64,000 nt of DNA from Bog-756 sp963696495 (GCA_963696495.1 CAVOKJ010000002.1:930001-994000), one strand, 5' to 3'. Counted from the stretch's first letter, positions 41,999 to 50,677 are shown. The notes: generated from the letters alone by a model not told the origin. Numbers and translations are program-made.

Positions 41999-43978
41999 GT
42001 GAACCACCAATCAGCCGGTACTGAAATGATGGCTTCTGCTGCGCCCGTCGACGTCGCGGTTGCCGACACGCCGGCGAGACTCAGCATCACATTCTTCGCC
42101 GGAGTGATCGTTGTCTATCTGATTGTCGGCCTCTTGGCCTACTGGCCTGTGCTCCCCGGCATTTCCGACCGGCTGTTCGGCCTCGACGGTGACTTCACGC
42201 AGTCGGTGTGGTTCATCGCCTGGGTGCCCCATGCTCTTGCCCACGGGCTCAACCCGTTCTTTAGCAACGCCATGTATGCCCCCGTCGGCGTGAATCTGTC
42301 CCAGAACACCGCCAGCCCGCTCCTCGGTCTGCTCACAGCTCCTCTGGCATTGGTGCTGAGCCCGCTGGTCATCGGAAACCTGCTGCTGGTCCTGGCTATG
42401 CCGGTATCGGCCACGGCGGCGTTCGTGGTTTTGGAGAAGTGGGAGGTGTGGGGCTCGGCCGCCGCGCTCGGTGGCTTGATCTACGGCTTTTCTCCCTACA
42501 TGGTTGGCCAGGGACTCGGCCATCCCGAGCTCATGTTCCTGCCGCTACCCCCGTTCATCGCCTTGACCATCGTCTCTATCCTGCAAACCCGAGGGAGTCC
42601 CCGGCGACTCGGAATCCAGCTCGGACTGTTGGTGACCGCCCAGTTCCTCATTTCGCCCGAGGTTCTGGTCGTGGTGTTAGTCCTGGCCTTGCTCGCGGTC
42701 GTCTACACAATTATCCGTCATCCTTCATCGATAGCGGCCACGGTCCGCGCCTCAGCCCGTCCGGTGACTATCGCCTTCGGCGTGTCGCTTGTCCTGTTGG
42801 CCTATCCGATCTGGATGCTGGCCGCCGGACCACAACACTTTGCCGGGACGACAGTTCCCCTGTTGAACCCGTACTACAACGACGCCCTCAGTTTTGTGGT
42901 CCATGGCCCATTGCAGCGTGTCTCGTTCGGGACGCCGGCGAGCTGGAGCGGCACCCAATCGACCTTCTATCCGACCGAAGCGGGTGGGTACATCGGCCTC
43001 CCCGTTCTGCTCGTGACCGCGTTTCTCGCCTGGCGATCTCGACGCAGTCCCCGAATGCAGCTGTCCGTGGCTCTATTCGTCACCTCGGCGCTGCTTTCGC
43101 TTGGCCCCTATCTCTACATCCACGGACGATCGACCCACATCCCTATGCCGTTTCTCGTGCTTGGTCACCTTCCCTTTCTCAACGACGTCCTTCCGATCCG
43201 GATCTCGTTCGAGGTGGACGCGTGCCTCGCCGCCGTGATCGCTTTCGGGTTTGACGACCTGCGCCGGGCGCCGACATCCGAGGGTCAAGCCATCCCCCCG
43301 GGAACGGCGGGCTGGCCGGAGAGCGGCAGCGGTGCTCCTCGTGGCGCTGGTGGCGTTGGTCGTCACCCAACTGCCGGTATGGCCATATCGAGGCCCGACG
43401 GCGACCGGATTGCCGGTCACTGTCCGACAGGCCATTCCGCCAGGGGACCCGGTGGCGGTCACCTATCCCTACACCCAGTATCCCTACCTACAACCGATGG
43501 TCTGGCAAGCAGACAGCGGGTTCGCCTTCCGTATGCTCGGGGGCTACGCCCGCCACTCCAACGCACACGGCAATGGTGCCGGATCGTCTCCTGTCTCAAT
43601 CGATCCTCCGGGCCTACAGCAGTATCTCATCCGCCAGCAATTCCTGGCCGATCTTCTCGTGAACTCGTTCGCCACGGCCAACTCCTTTCCGGCTCCGACC
43701 GGCTCGGAACTGGTTGCGGCTACCCGTGCGACACTGGTCAACTATCACGTGCGGTTGATCATTGTGGACCATTCGATGGGAGAGAGCGGCCCAGTGGTGA
43801 AACTGTTCGATACTGTCCTCGGTCCGCCACGCCTCACAGTTGGTCACTACGTCGTCTGGGTGGAGAAACACGGTCTGGCCAGGCAGCACTAGCCCGCTTC
43901 GCCCATGCATACGCTCCGGAGTCCAATCGGCACCAATGGTGGTCGTTCGTGTTCCAGTGGAATGGTCCGAACTCCTAG
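41999..43978 (+). CDS. multi-pass membrane glycosyltransferase-like protein, frameshifted
   Basis: The frame opens at the GTG at 41999 and gives about 430 good residues with about 10 transmembrane helices: FFAGVIVVYLIVGLLAYWPV, then LLVLAMPVSATAAFVV, and others. An early extracytoplasmic loop LDGDFTQSVWFIAWVPHAL and the GLLTAPLALVLSPLV helix recall GT-C type lipid-linked sugar transferases. After DDLRRAPTSEG the sequence becomes Gly/Arg-rich and loses its membrane character, while a family-like continuation is found in another frame (next entry). The switch most likely lies in a run of six C at 43294-43299. The part from about 43300 to 43978 is not real protein. Confidence 0.7.
   Translation: MNHQSAGTEMMASAAPVDVAVADTPARLSITFFAGVIVVYLIVGLLAYWPVLPGISDRLFGLDGDFTQSVWFIAWVPHALAHGLNPFFSNAMYAPVGVNLSQNTASPLLGLLTAPLALVLSPLVIGNLLLVLAMPVSATAAFVVLEKWEVWGSAAALGGLIYGFSPYMVGQGLGHPELMFLPLPPFIALTIVSILQTRGSPRRLGIQLGLLVTAQFLISPEVLVVVLVLALLAVVYTIIRHPSSIAATVRASARPVTIAFGVSLVLLAYPIWMLAAGPQHFAGTTVPLLNPYYNDALSFVVHGPLQRVSFGTPASWSGTQSTFYPTEAGGYIGLPVLLVTAFLAWRSRRSPRMQLSVALFVTSALLSLGPYLYIHGRSTHIPMPFLVLGHLPFLNDVLPIRISFEVDACLAAVIAFGFDDLRRAPTSEGQAIPPGTAGWPESGSGAPRGAGGVGRHPTAGMAISRPDGDRIAGHCPTGHSARGPGGGHLSLHPVSLPTTDGLASRQRVRLPYARGLRPPLQRTRQWCRIVSCLNRSSGPTAVSHPPAIPGRSSRELVRHGQLLSGSDRLGTGCGYPCDTGQLSRAVDHCGPFDGRERPSGETVRYCPRSATPHSWSLRRLGGETRSGQAALARFAHAYAPESNRHQWWSFVFQWNGPNS
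43251..43892 (+). CDS. C-terminal part of the frameshifted membrane protein
   Basis: This frame supplies the last transmembrane helix (RAAAVLLVALVALVVTQLPV) and an extracytoplasmic domain of about 170 residues (VRQAIPPGDPVAVTYPYTQY, then LVNYHVRLIIVDHSMG and YVVWVEKHG) of the kind that ends GT-C-like proteins. The apparent start TTG at 43251 is not a real start. Joined to the preceding entry near 43294 it would make a normal protein of about 630 residues. Confidence 0.65.
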   Translation: MTTCAGRRHPRVKPSPRERRAGRRAAAVLLVALVALVVTQLPVWPYRGPTATGLPVTVRQAIPPGDPVAVTYPYTQYPYLQPMVWQADSGFAFRMLGGYARHSNAHGNGAGSSPVSIDPPGLQQYLIRQQFLADLLVNSFATANSFPAPTGSELVAATRATLVNYHVRLIIVDHSMGESGPVVKLFDTVLGPPRLTVGHYVVWVEKHGLARQH

Positions 43979-44063
43979 CTCCACGTTTCTAACAACTTCC
44001 TAATACGGTTGTGCAAAAGTGGGGTTTGAAGCTAGGGCCGCAGTTAGAGAGGGACTCGGTTAT

Positions 44064-44462
44064 ATGACGGCTGATGTGTCTGGTGACAGAGATGTTGAAA
44101 CCGACAGTGACAATGTCCAGATCCTGAACTGGCTTCGGCGAGGGAGCCAGCGAACCGACTCGCTCGTAGCCGCGACGGCTGCTGCACTCCGCGCGCTGGC
44201 TAAGGGTCAGGGAGCTGGGTTGGCTGCAGTTGATAAGGTTCTGGCATCGGCTTTAGGACTTCAGCAATGGGTCGAGGACAACCCCTGCCCCGATCAGAGG
44301 CTGGGTGACCGGTGTGAGGTATTCGTTGCCCGATACCGATTCGTCTGCCTGGAGATGGGGTCGGACCGCATGCGACTGCCTCCCGACCATATCGAGGTGA
44401 CGATCGACCGGCTCGCCACCCTCAACGTCGAGTTCGAGAAGTTTTTAGTGCAGCTTCAGTAG
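44064..44462 (+). CDS. hypothetical cytoplasmic protein
   Basis: A 132-residue acidic, mostly helical protein (ILNWLRRGSQRTDSLVAATA, then LAAVDKVLASALGLQQWVED and IDRLATLNVEFEKFLVQLQ). GAGAGGGA lies about 10 nt before the ATG at 44064. Not recognised. It lies between the broken membrane protein and the IS110 relic. Confidence 0.55.
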   Translation: MTADVSGDRDVETDSDNVQILNWLRRGSQRTDSLVAATAAALRALAKGQGAGLAAVDKVLASALGLQQWVEDNPCPDQRLGDRCEVFVARYRFVCLEMGSDRMRLPPDHIEVTIDRLATLNVEFEKFLVQLQ

Positions 44463-44540
44463 CGGGCCACGGGGCGAGGGGCGACTGGGATCCAGCATCC
44501 GGCGATCGGAGCGGTCCCCAAACACCGGGTCAGTAGCGCT

Positions 44541-44918
44541 CATTTGATTGCCGCTGACCGAATCCCCTTTGAGCCAAGAGGCCAAATTCCGGGGGTTGTG
44601 GGCGCGTCTGATCAGGACGCCATCGAAGGGCGCGAGTCCATAGCATTCGGTGGGTCCGGGAGTGACTTCGCCGAAGAGCCGGCCGCCAGGGTGCAGAGCC
44701 GACCACGCAGGCCACGAGTGGTTCCCGCTTGCCCTTCCGGACCCTTCCTTGCTGTGCGTCGATGAGGAGCTGGCGATAGACGGCGCTGCTGACCGGCGCT
44801 TGAGCGCCCAAATCGCCTCCCGCTTGATCTTGCCCTCGGCCAGCTTCTGCTCGTCACCGCCGATGGCCACTGCCGTGTGGGATGCCTTGTGCGGGTCGAT
44901 TCCGATGATCACTGTCAC
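44541..44918 (-). mobile_element. N-terminal relic of an IS110-family transposase
   Basis: The minus-strand frame begins MTVIIGIDPHKASHTAVAIG, the DEDD-type N-terminus of IS110 transposases with its first catalytic Asp in GIDPHK. Similarity fades after about 40 residues (KLAEGKIKREAIWAL), and the C-terminal Ser-containing Transposase_20 region is absent. The 5' flank repeats at 40487. It is a decayed insertion, not functional. Confidence 0.6.
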
Positions 44919-45024
44919 CTCTAAACGCTACGAACTGACATCTTCTAACAGTTCCTTAACACCCTTTTTGGTAGAGTTCGACGCGAGTCGGCACGTAATG
45001 GCGCATTCCGATCAAGGGGGAACG

Positions 45025-45477
45025 GTGCGAAAGATCATGGTGGCAGTGGCAGCACTCGCGATTCCAATGTCAGCGGCGACGGTGGGCATCGTCGGAGCGT
45101 CTGGAATAGCCGGAGCGTCGTCGTCTCCGGTTACATGCGCCAAAGTGAACGGGTCCCTCACGGGAACCGTTCACTTCAAAGGGTGCAGCACCCCGTTTGC
45201 GAAGGGGAATGCCGTGGGCACCTCGCTCGCGACCGGTGGAACGATCAGCTGGGCAGGAAAGCACCCAGGCTCGGTTTCGCTTTCGGGCTCCGTCACGAGT
45301 GCCGGGCAGGGAAGCTGCGCCACCGGCTCGAAAGAGTACGACGCCTCAGACGTGGTGACCGCCGTCACTGGAAGTGCGGCGTCGGTGATCAAGGTGGGGG
45401 ACGGTGGCTCCGGTGCGTTCTGTGTGAGTAAGGCTGGCCACCTCGCATTGGTCAAGGGCAGCGTGTTCTCGGTCTGA
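45025..45477 (+). CDS. small secreted protein, same fold group as the 40.6 and 51.7 kb proteins
   Basis: A 150-residue exported protein: signal peptide (IMVAVAALAIPMSAATVGIV, cleaved about ASG or AGA), then VTCAKVNGSLTGTVHFKGCS, a Gly/Ser-rich middle and FCVSKAGHLALVKGSVF. Four Cys could make two disulfides. The start GTG 45025 has AGGGGG 5 nt upstream. Domain organisation (C-x-x-GS-TG-V-F-GC ... VT--TGS) resembles one repeat of the 40.6-kb secreted protein, so they are probably paralogs. Function unknown. Confidence 0.7.
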   Translation: MRKIMVAVAALAIPMSAATVGIVGASGIAGASSSPVTCAKVNGSLTGTVHFKGCSTPFAKGNAVGTSLATGGTISWAGKHPGSVSLSGSVTSAGQGSCATGSKEYDASDVVTAVTGSAASVIKVGDGGSGAFCVSKAGHLALVKGSVFSV

Positions 45478-45584
45478 TCAAGGACACCTCCGACGAGCAA
45501 ACGAAACCGGCTGCCGCATGGATTTGCCGGGCCTGCCTTCACTGCTGCCTCCTGACGCAGGCTCGAATGCGTTATCGACCGGGT

Positions 45585-45619
45585 GTGCCTGCCAGGGACT
45601 GAGTGCCCCTGGCAGGCAC
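45585..45619. terminator. 13-bp perfect stem-loop
   Basis: GTGCCTGCCAGGG (45585-45597) pairs perfectly with CCCTGGCAGGCAC (45607-45619) around a 9-nt loop. It lies 108 nt after the rightward secreted gene and before the convergent marR gene. No U-tract follows on either strand. It may terminate both. Confidence 0.6.
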
Positions 45620-45700
45620 TTACGGGGTACCCCCAACCATCAGCGGAGTTGCATCTCTACGTGGGCACCCGGCATTAGAAGACATCGGAAACCGAAGGCG

Positions 45701-46231
45701 CTAGTTAGTGGCTTCGAGTCGAGCCCGAAGGTAGGTCTGCATCCGCGGCTGCTCACCCTGACCCAGAGTGTCGATCAAGGTCATCAGAGAAGAGAAGGCT
45801 AATTCGCCAAGCTGGGCCCTCAGCTCCTTCTCGATGGCACGGGCTGCCGCCCGGTGCTCCCGCAGGTAGTTGGCACCGAGGTCAGTCAAGATGACCGACT
45901 TCTCCCGCTCGCTGGTGGCCGAGTTCTCAACGACCACGTAGCCACATTCGCGTAGCCGCCCCACGACCTTGCTCGACCCTTGGCGCGTGATACCGAGCTC
46001 GCGTCCGATGGCAGAAATGGTCGATCCTTGATCCGAGCACAATCGGAGCACCCGCCCATCGGGAAATCGTCGCTCGCCGAACCCGGCGTCCGCCATGGCG
46101 GTGTCAAGCCGATGTTGATAGCCAAGCCATGCGCGTCGCAGGGCCGATCCGAGTCCGATGGATGGAGGTCGGGGCGATGAGGAGCTGCTGCCATCGGTGT
46201 CTGGATTTGACGGTGCCACCTCGGAAGCCAC
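45701..46231 (-). CDS. MarR-family transcriptional regulator
   Basis: A 176-residue winged-helix repressor. ISAIGRELGITRQGSSKVVG is the recognition helix-turn-helix and CGYVVVENSATSEREKSVIL the beta wing. A Ser/Pro-rich tail of about 25 residues precedes the domain. The GTG at 46231 has only a weak ribosome site. It is divergent from the RCC1-lipoprotein operon with a clear inverted repeat between them, which implies control of that operon and of itself. Confidence 0.88.
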   Translation of the reverse strand: MASEVAPSNPDTDGSSSSSPRPPSIGLGSALRRAWLGYQHRLDTAMADAGFGERRFPDGRVLRLCSDQGSTISAIGRELGITRQGSSKVVGRLRECGYVVVENSATSEREKSVILTDLGANYLREHRAAARAIEKELRAQLGELAFSSLMTLIDTLGQGEQPRMQTYLRARLEATN

Positions 46232-46248
46232 AAATGGAGATTAGCAAA

Positions 46249-46267
46249 TTGTAAACTTGGTTGACAA
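46249..46267. promoter_or_regulatory. MarR-type inverted repeat operator
   Basis: TTGTAAAC-ttg-GTTGACAA is an inverted repeat with 8-bp arms (7 of 8 matching) and a 3-bp spacer. It overlaps the -35 element of the RCC1 gene, so binding would block RNA polymerase. It is 18 bp before the marR start on the other strand. Confidence 0.7.
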
Positions 46268-46289
46268 TCAGAGCCGGTGATCGGATACT
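46261..46289 (+). promoter_or_regulatory. promoter of the RCC1-lipoprotein operon, leaderless
   Basis: TTGACA (46261-46266) and GATACT (46284-46289) are separated by 17 bp, close to the sigma70-type consensus. A start 7 nt after the -10 falls on the A of the ATG at 46296. Confidence 0.7.
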
Positions 46290-46295
46290 CGGAGG

Positions 46296-47510
46296 ATGCA
46301 GGTCACATTCATCTCAAAGCGCCAGAGGACCCTGCTCGCTCTGGCATCCGTGGTGGTCTCGGCATTGGTGCTCACGGCTTGCGCTTCCACTACCGCCTCC
46401 CGTCCACCGGCCACCTCCGTCGTCTACCGGTTCGGGGTTGTCGGCAACCGCGGCGCCATAAGCCAGCTGCAACTCGATCGACCCACTCCGGTCGCAGGCA
46501 CCAGTGGCCGGATCGTGCAGATTGCCACGTCAAACTCCAATGGATATGCGCTCACATCGAACGGAGTGGTGTGGGCCTGGGGGGTGGCAAGCTTCGGGGA
46601 GCTGGGCAACGGGACCCGACCCGTCTACTCGACCCGTGCGGTCAAGGTTGACTTCCCTGCCGGTGTCAGGATCACAACGCTGGCTAATCCGATGCCCTTC
46701 GACGGCGCATTGGCCATCGACTCGCAGGGTCACGCCTGGGGGTGGGGCCTCAATGCCGACGGCGACCTCTGTCTCTCCGGCCTCACCGAGTTGCGGCCCG
46801 TGAAATTGGCGTTGGCTGGCATCACGCTCGCCTCCGGAGCCCGAACGCACTCGCTTGTCGATTCGGAGGGCAAGGTCTACGCCTGCGGCTCCGGTGCGTC
46901 CGGCGCCCTCGGCACCGGCTCCACCGCCCACAGCTCCGTTCCGGTACCAGTCGTCGGTCTTCCGGAGTCAGTGTCGGTAACGGCCCTCACCTCGTCGTGG
47001 GAAGGCTCCGGCGCGCTCCTCAGCAATGGCAGCTACTACAACTGGGGGTACAACGCCGCCGGTCAGCTCGGAAACGGCTCGATCAAAAACAGCGATGTTC
47101 CTGTGCGGGTCCCGCTCCCCGAACCCGTGCGTCAGGTGTTCCAGGGCGGCAGCGGGCCCAAGAACGGCCAGAGCGTCGCCCTCTTGACCAACGGCGCCGT
47201 ATGGGCCTGGGGCGACAACGATCGCGGGCAGCTCGGAAACGGTACAAGGACCAGTTCCGATGTCCCGGTTCACGTCGACGTACCCAAAGGGGTGAGCTTC
47301 TCCGCGGTGAGCTCTGGCGGGTTCGCCAGCTACGCCATCGACGGATCAGGACGGTTGTGGGCTTGGGGCGACAACAGGAGCGGTCAACTCGGAACAGGGA
47401 GCGGCACCGCCATCGCCACCGCCCCGATCGACGTGGGCATCCGTGCGGCACAGGTCTCATCGACGGCTCAGAATGTGGCTGCGTTCCGTAACGGCGTCCG
47501 GAGCGCCTGA
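46296..47510 (+). CDS. RCC1-repeat lipoprotein
   Basis: A 404-residue exported protein. A lipoprotein signal ends in LTAC with the lipidated Cys at 29. Seven RCC1/BLIP-II-like blades follow, each with a phrase like GVVWAWGVASFGELGNGT or AVWAWGDNDRGQLGNGT (about residues 85-400), making a beta-propeller. It is attached to the outer face of the membrane. Its stop overlaps the ATG of the methyltransferase gene (TGATG), so both are one operon under MarR control. Propellers of this kind bind proteins; the partner is unknown. Confidence 0.85.
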   Translation: MQVTFISKRQRTLLALASVVVSALVLTACASTTASRPPATSVVYRFGVVGNRGAISQLQLDRPTPVAGTSGRIVQIATSNSNGYALTSNGVVWAWGVASFGELGNGTRPVYSTRAVKVDFPAGVRITTLANPMPFDGALAIDSQGHAWGWGLNADGDLCLSGLTELRPVKLALAGITLASGARTHSLVDSEGKVYACGSGASGALGTGSTAHSSVPVPVVGLPESVSVTALTSSWEGSGALLSNGSYYNWGYNAAGQLGNGSIKNSDVPVRVPLPEPVRQVFQGGSGPKNGQSVALLTNGAVWAWGDNDRGQLGNGTRTSSDVPVHVDVPKGVSFSAVSSGGFASYAIDGSGRLWAWGDNRSGQLGTGSGTAIATAPIDVGIRAAQVSSTAQNVAAFRNGVRSA

Positions 47511-48064
47511 TGCACGTCATCGACTACGTCATCTACAGCCTCTGGATTGTCTTCTGGTTGGCATGGCTGGCAGCTGCCTTGAGCGCCAAGCGGGCGGCTC
47601 AGTCACGGATGGGACAGTTCATCGGCCTGAGGCTCGCCACCTTCGTCATCGTGTACTTGGTAATTCGCTTCGGTGTCCTGAAGGGTCACCACGCCATCGT
47701 GAGCAGCCCAGTTCTCCAGGGCATCGGAACGGCGCTGTTCTTGATGGGATTGGGGCTGGCCGTGTGGGCACGAGTCCACCTGGGCAAGAACTGGGGCACC
47801 CCGATGTCCGAGAAAATGGACGCTGAGCTGGTCACGACCGGCCCATACCGGTACATCCGGAACCCCATCTACTCGGGAATCATCCTCGCCGCTGTCGGAA
47901 CGTCGGTAGCCATTAGCTGGTACTGGCTCGTCGCGGTCGTCCTGATGGGTGCCTATTTCGTCTACAGCGCGAACGTCGAGGAGGAAATCATGGAGCGCCT
48001 CTTTCCCAACGCCTATCCGAAATACAAGCAATCGACCAAGAAGCTGGTCCCCTTTATATTCTGA
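47510..48064 (+). CDS. isoprenylcysteine carboxyl methyltransferase-family membrane protein
   Basis: A 184-residue protein with four or five transmembrane helices. TTGPYRYIRNPIYSGIILAA is the ICMT/phospholipid methyltransferase signature, with the SAM-contacting GPY-----P-Y core, and EEIMERLFPNAYPKYKQSTK is the C-terminal helix. In bacteria the acceptor is usually unknown. Translation is coupled to the RCC1 lipoprotein through TGATG. A GTG- or Shine-Dalgarno-driven start is not needed. It may methylate a lipid or an isoprenoid acid at the membrane. Confidence 0.85.
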   Translation: MHVIDYVIYSLWIVFWLAWLAAALSAKRAAQSRMGQFIGLRLATFVIVYLVIRFGVLKGHHAIVSSPVLQGIGTALFLMGLGLAVWARVHLGKNWGTPMSEKMDAELVTTGPYRYIRNPIYSGIILAAVGTSVAISWYWLVAVVLMGAYFVYSANVEEEIMERLFPNAYPKYKQSTKKLVPFIF

Positions 48065-48256
48065 GCCGCCAGTACGTCAGCAGCTGGCGCAGCTCGCCCC
48101 CACCGGCCCATTTCGCCGGGAGCCGGTCAGTGATTGATCGTGGCTGAAGCGGCGCGAGCTGGGGCAGCCTCCTCTTCGGATGATGATCTGACGGTCCACG
48201 AGTGATCTCTTCCTAACCATATGCTTGGCATCTTGACTACGAGCGAGTCGAGTTGC

Positions 48257-48501
48257 ATGTTGAAGCAGCGGAACTATTGGGTCTACAGCATCGCGCCTGC
48301 TTCTTCGTGTGGGGCATCCTCCTTGTCCTCACCGCCACCAAGGGGAAGTACGGAACATTCCACAACGTTCTCCTAATATTCGCTGGCTGGACCCTCTGCT
48401 GGGTGTCGGCGACGATGGCCCTTTTCGTATACCCACCACCCGAGCGATGGCTACAACGGAGCGAATCGCCGATGCCGTCGATCCACTCGGATGCTCCGTG
48501 A
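48257..48501 (+). CDS. small two-helix membrane protein, probably frameshifted near its start
   Basis: One frame starts MLKQRNYWVYSIA at 48257; the adjacent frame continues CFFVWGILLVLTATKGKYGT, LLIFAGWTLCWVSATMALFV and YPPPERW to 48501. Together they make a plausible 80-residue protein with two membrane helices, but a shift near 48295 is needed. The single-frame reading from TTG at 48253 gives an odd N-terminus. Not recognised as a family. Confidence 0.4.
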
Positions 48502-48539
48502 GACCCAGACAGCGGCCGAGCCGTCCCGGAGGACAAATG

Positions 48540-48858
48540 GAGTTCAAAAAATGTCGGCAATTGCTGAATCTGACGCATAAGGCAATCGGAGCGGAGGTAC
48601 GTCGTGGCCCGTACGATTTCGTGGTCGACGATGACCGGGTCGGCTTGGTGGAAATGAGCAACACGGTCGAGATACCAATCGAGCGTGGGCGTCATACCCT
48701 GCAGGTCCGCAATGGCCGAAAGTCGAGCAGCATCGAAACCTTCGACGCCGCCGACGGCGAGATCGTCGCCTTCCGGTGCACCGGAAAAGAGGTTCTTGCC
48801 GATCTTCCTGGCATCTTTCGTCGTTCCCAGGCTGGCACTGAAGCTCGTTCGGGGTTGA
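48540..48858 (+). pseudogene. small conserved hypothetical protein with an A-run frameshift
   Basis: From the ATG at 48540 the frame reads MEFKKCRQLLNLTHKAIGAE, then YDFVVDDDRVGLVEMSNTVE and GRHTLQVRNGRKSS, up to FRCTGKEV. A membrane-helix-like end, KRFLPIFLASFVVPRLALKL followed by a TGA at 48856, lies in the next frame. An extra A in the run of four at 48785-48788 explains the break. The intact form would be about 105 residues, with a soluble beta domain and one C-terminal helix. Either decayed or an assembly indel. Confidence 0.5.
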
Positions 48859-49259
48859 GTCATCATTGCCGTCGTGGCACTGACCAACACGTCGTCTCCG
48901 CAAGACCGGACCGCCTGGATGGAGCGTGCCACCGAACACCGGCTTACTCATCGACGGGGGTGTGCCTGCCAATGGCAATGCCCCGACAGGCCAGTGGGCA
49001 CCTCGCCTAGCCGAGCTGTGCAAGTACTCGATAAGCGCCACCAGGGTTTTTCCGACGTAAGCCTGCTGGTCACATTTTGGAGGTCTCCTGCGTCAATAGA
49101 GTGTGACGAGGATGGAATCGACAGATTTCGACGCCGATCCGTTGATTCTCCGCACAGGACATCCGCGGCTCGGGGTCTCCGGTGCCCCCTCCAGCCTGTG
49201 CCTCGACGCTCTGGTCAACACCACGTTTGGTAAATCGAGAGGAGATACCGTGAAGGGAA
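48859..49259. other. intergenic stretch, no supported gene
   Basis: About 400 bp without a convincing frame on either strand. The right end should hold the promoter of the next gene. Nothing recognisable was found. Confidence 0.4.
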
Positions 49260-49496
49260 GTGAAGATCATGACCTGTGAGCAGCTGGGTGGTCCATGCGA
49301 TTATCCGCACCGGGGCACATCTGCGGGCGAAGTGATCAAGGCGCAAGATCGACATCTCAAGGAGGTGGTCGGCAACGGTGACACGGACCACGAGGCTGCC
49401 TTGAATGAGATGAAGGGCCGGTGGAAGAACCCGATCAAAGGTATGGGTTGGTACCGGCAGGCCAGGCGTGATTTTGCCGCTCTTCCCGAAGGATGA
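49260..49496 (+). CDS. small conserved protein resembling DUF1059
   Basis: A 78-residue cytoplasmic protein: MTCEQLGGPCDYPHRGTSAG, then EVIKAQDRHLKEVV and MKGRWKNPIKGMGWYRQARR. The N-terminal C--LGG-CD----G-TA-EV pattern is that of DUF1059-like small proteins. GTG at 49260 follows GAAGGGAA closely; ATG at 49269 is the alternative start. It lies 8 nt before the next gene and the two are probably co-transcribed. Confidence 0.7.
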   Translation: MKIMTCEQLGGPCDYPHRGTSAGEVIKAQDRHLKEVVGNGDTDHEAALNEMKGRWKNPIKGMGWYRQARRDFAALPEG

Positions 49497-49503
49497 ACCA
49501 CCT

Positions 49504-49968
49504 GTGAGCCACTTAGTAGATTTCGTCAACGTGTCCACGGTCGGCCTGGAGTCGTCGCCTGTGGTGGATGCTCTCGCCGGACTGCGAGCGAACGAGGCCC
49601 GCTACTTCAAGAACAAGTACGACCACGTCTTCACGGTCGCTCCCGCCGCCAAGGCCAAAAAGGAGATCGCCTTGGTGCACCGCATCCTCAAGGAAGAGAG
49701 GGGCATCGTCATCGAGTCGCCCCCGCTCGAGGCCACGACGTTCCGGGTCGAGAACATCCGTTGGACATACGTGTTCTACGAGAGCGGGCTGTCGATCAAC
49801 GTCCTTTACACCCTCGACGGACCGAGTCCGAAGCGGGCGGTCGGCTTCAAGCTCTCCGAAGGCATGGACATCCCCGCCGAGTTGGATTCCTTCAAGTTCG
49901 CACGCCAGAAATCGAAGCTGGCCGGGACCATCCGGGGCTCGTACTTCGTGATCAAGGGCGAGTACTGA
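49504..49968 (+). CDS. hypothetical protein
   Basis: A 154-residue soluble protein: VVDALAGLRANEARYFKNKY, then AKAKKEIALVHRILKEERGI, TYVFYESGLSINVLYTLDGP and GMDIPAELDSFKFARQKSKL. Alternating charged helices and strands suggest a folded domain that I do not recognise. GTG at 49504 has GAAGGA about 10 nt upstream. Adjacent to the DUF1059-like gene, possibly one operon. Confidence 0.6.
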   Translation: MSHLVDFVNVSTVGLESSPVVDALAGLRANEARYFKNKYDHVFTVAPAAKAKKEIALVHRILKEERGIVIESPPLEATTFRVENIRWTYVFYESGLSINVLYTLDGPSPKRAVGFKLSEGMDIPAELDSFKFARQKSKLAGTIRGSYFVIKGEY

Positions 49969-50677
49969 GCCATTGGTTTCGGATCGTCCGGCGTGGGCCG
50001 TCCCACTGAGCCCGAGAGCCTGGGTTGGAGTCCGCCGTAGGTCGCACTGGCGCCGGTTGGTCTGGTCGGACAGTCGGTAGCATTGGACGGGGCGTGGGCG
50101 CTGGTTTAGGAGCCGAACTGGCCCCCATGCTCCAGTCGACCCAGTACCTCCTGGTCGGTTGGGTGAAGGCCTCAGGGACCGACCCCGAGGCGGTCCTGGC
50201 GATCACGACACGCGACGGGAAACGGAAGGTGAGGCTGACGGCACTCCCACCTTTTGGAGAACCAGCGAGCTTCGTGGATCTTGAATGGGTCGACGAACCA
50301 ACCCTCACTTGCTGCATGGGTCGAGACCGGCGGGGACGATTGAGCGCAGAGGCCACAACTGATTCGCGCATTGGTCGTTGCATGTTGAGGGAGCGCCGCC
50401 GACGAGGGCGCGCCGCCTCGTCCCATCGTCGTCGGCTGCCTCCTCATGGTCCGACAGCACTGGGGGATCGCAGGCGCCGGACCTCTTACGTTGTACCGCG
50501 AGATCTGCTCCATGTCAGTAACCGGAAGATGGTCCCCGGGTGAACCTTTGGCAACGCGTGTGCAGAATCTCACGGAACGTGCCAATGTGACGAGATGCTG
50601 AGGCGGGTGTGGGGAAGCGGATCCGGCGGTCCTGATCGAAGCTGGCCGACTCCAGGTCAGCCCGCGTCTTTCGCTGC
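49969..50677. other. long intergenic stretch, possible remnant frame
   Basis: About 700 bp. A plus-strand frame (50025-50543) holds a partly protein-like segment STQYLLVGWVKASGTDPEAV, then LAITTRDGKRKVRLTAL, that decays into Arg-rich sequence after about 110 residues, so it may be a broken gene. No family is recognised and no ribosome site supports it. Confidence 0.35.

Noticed and set aside
48237..48932. 231-codon minus-strand frame
   Set aside because: Overlaps a plus-strand conserved protein readable across a frameshift; the minus translation has no recognisable features.
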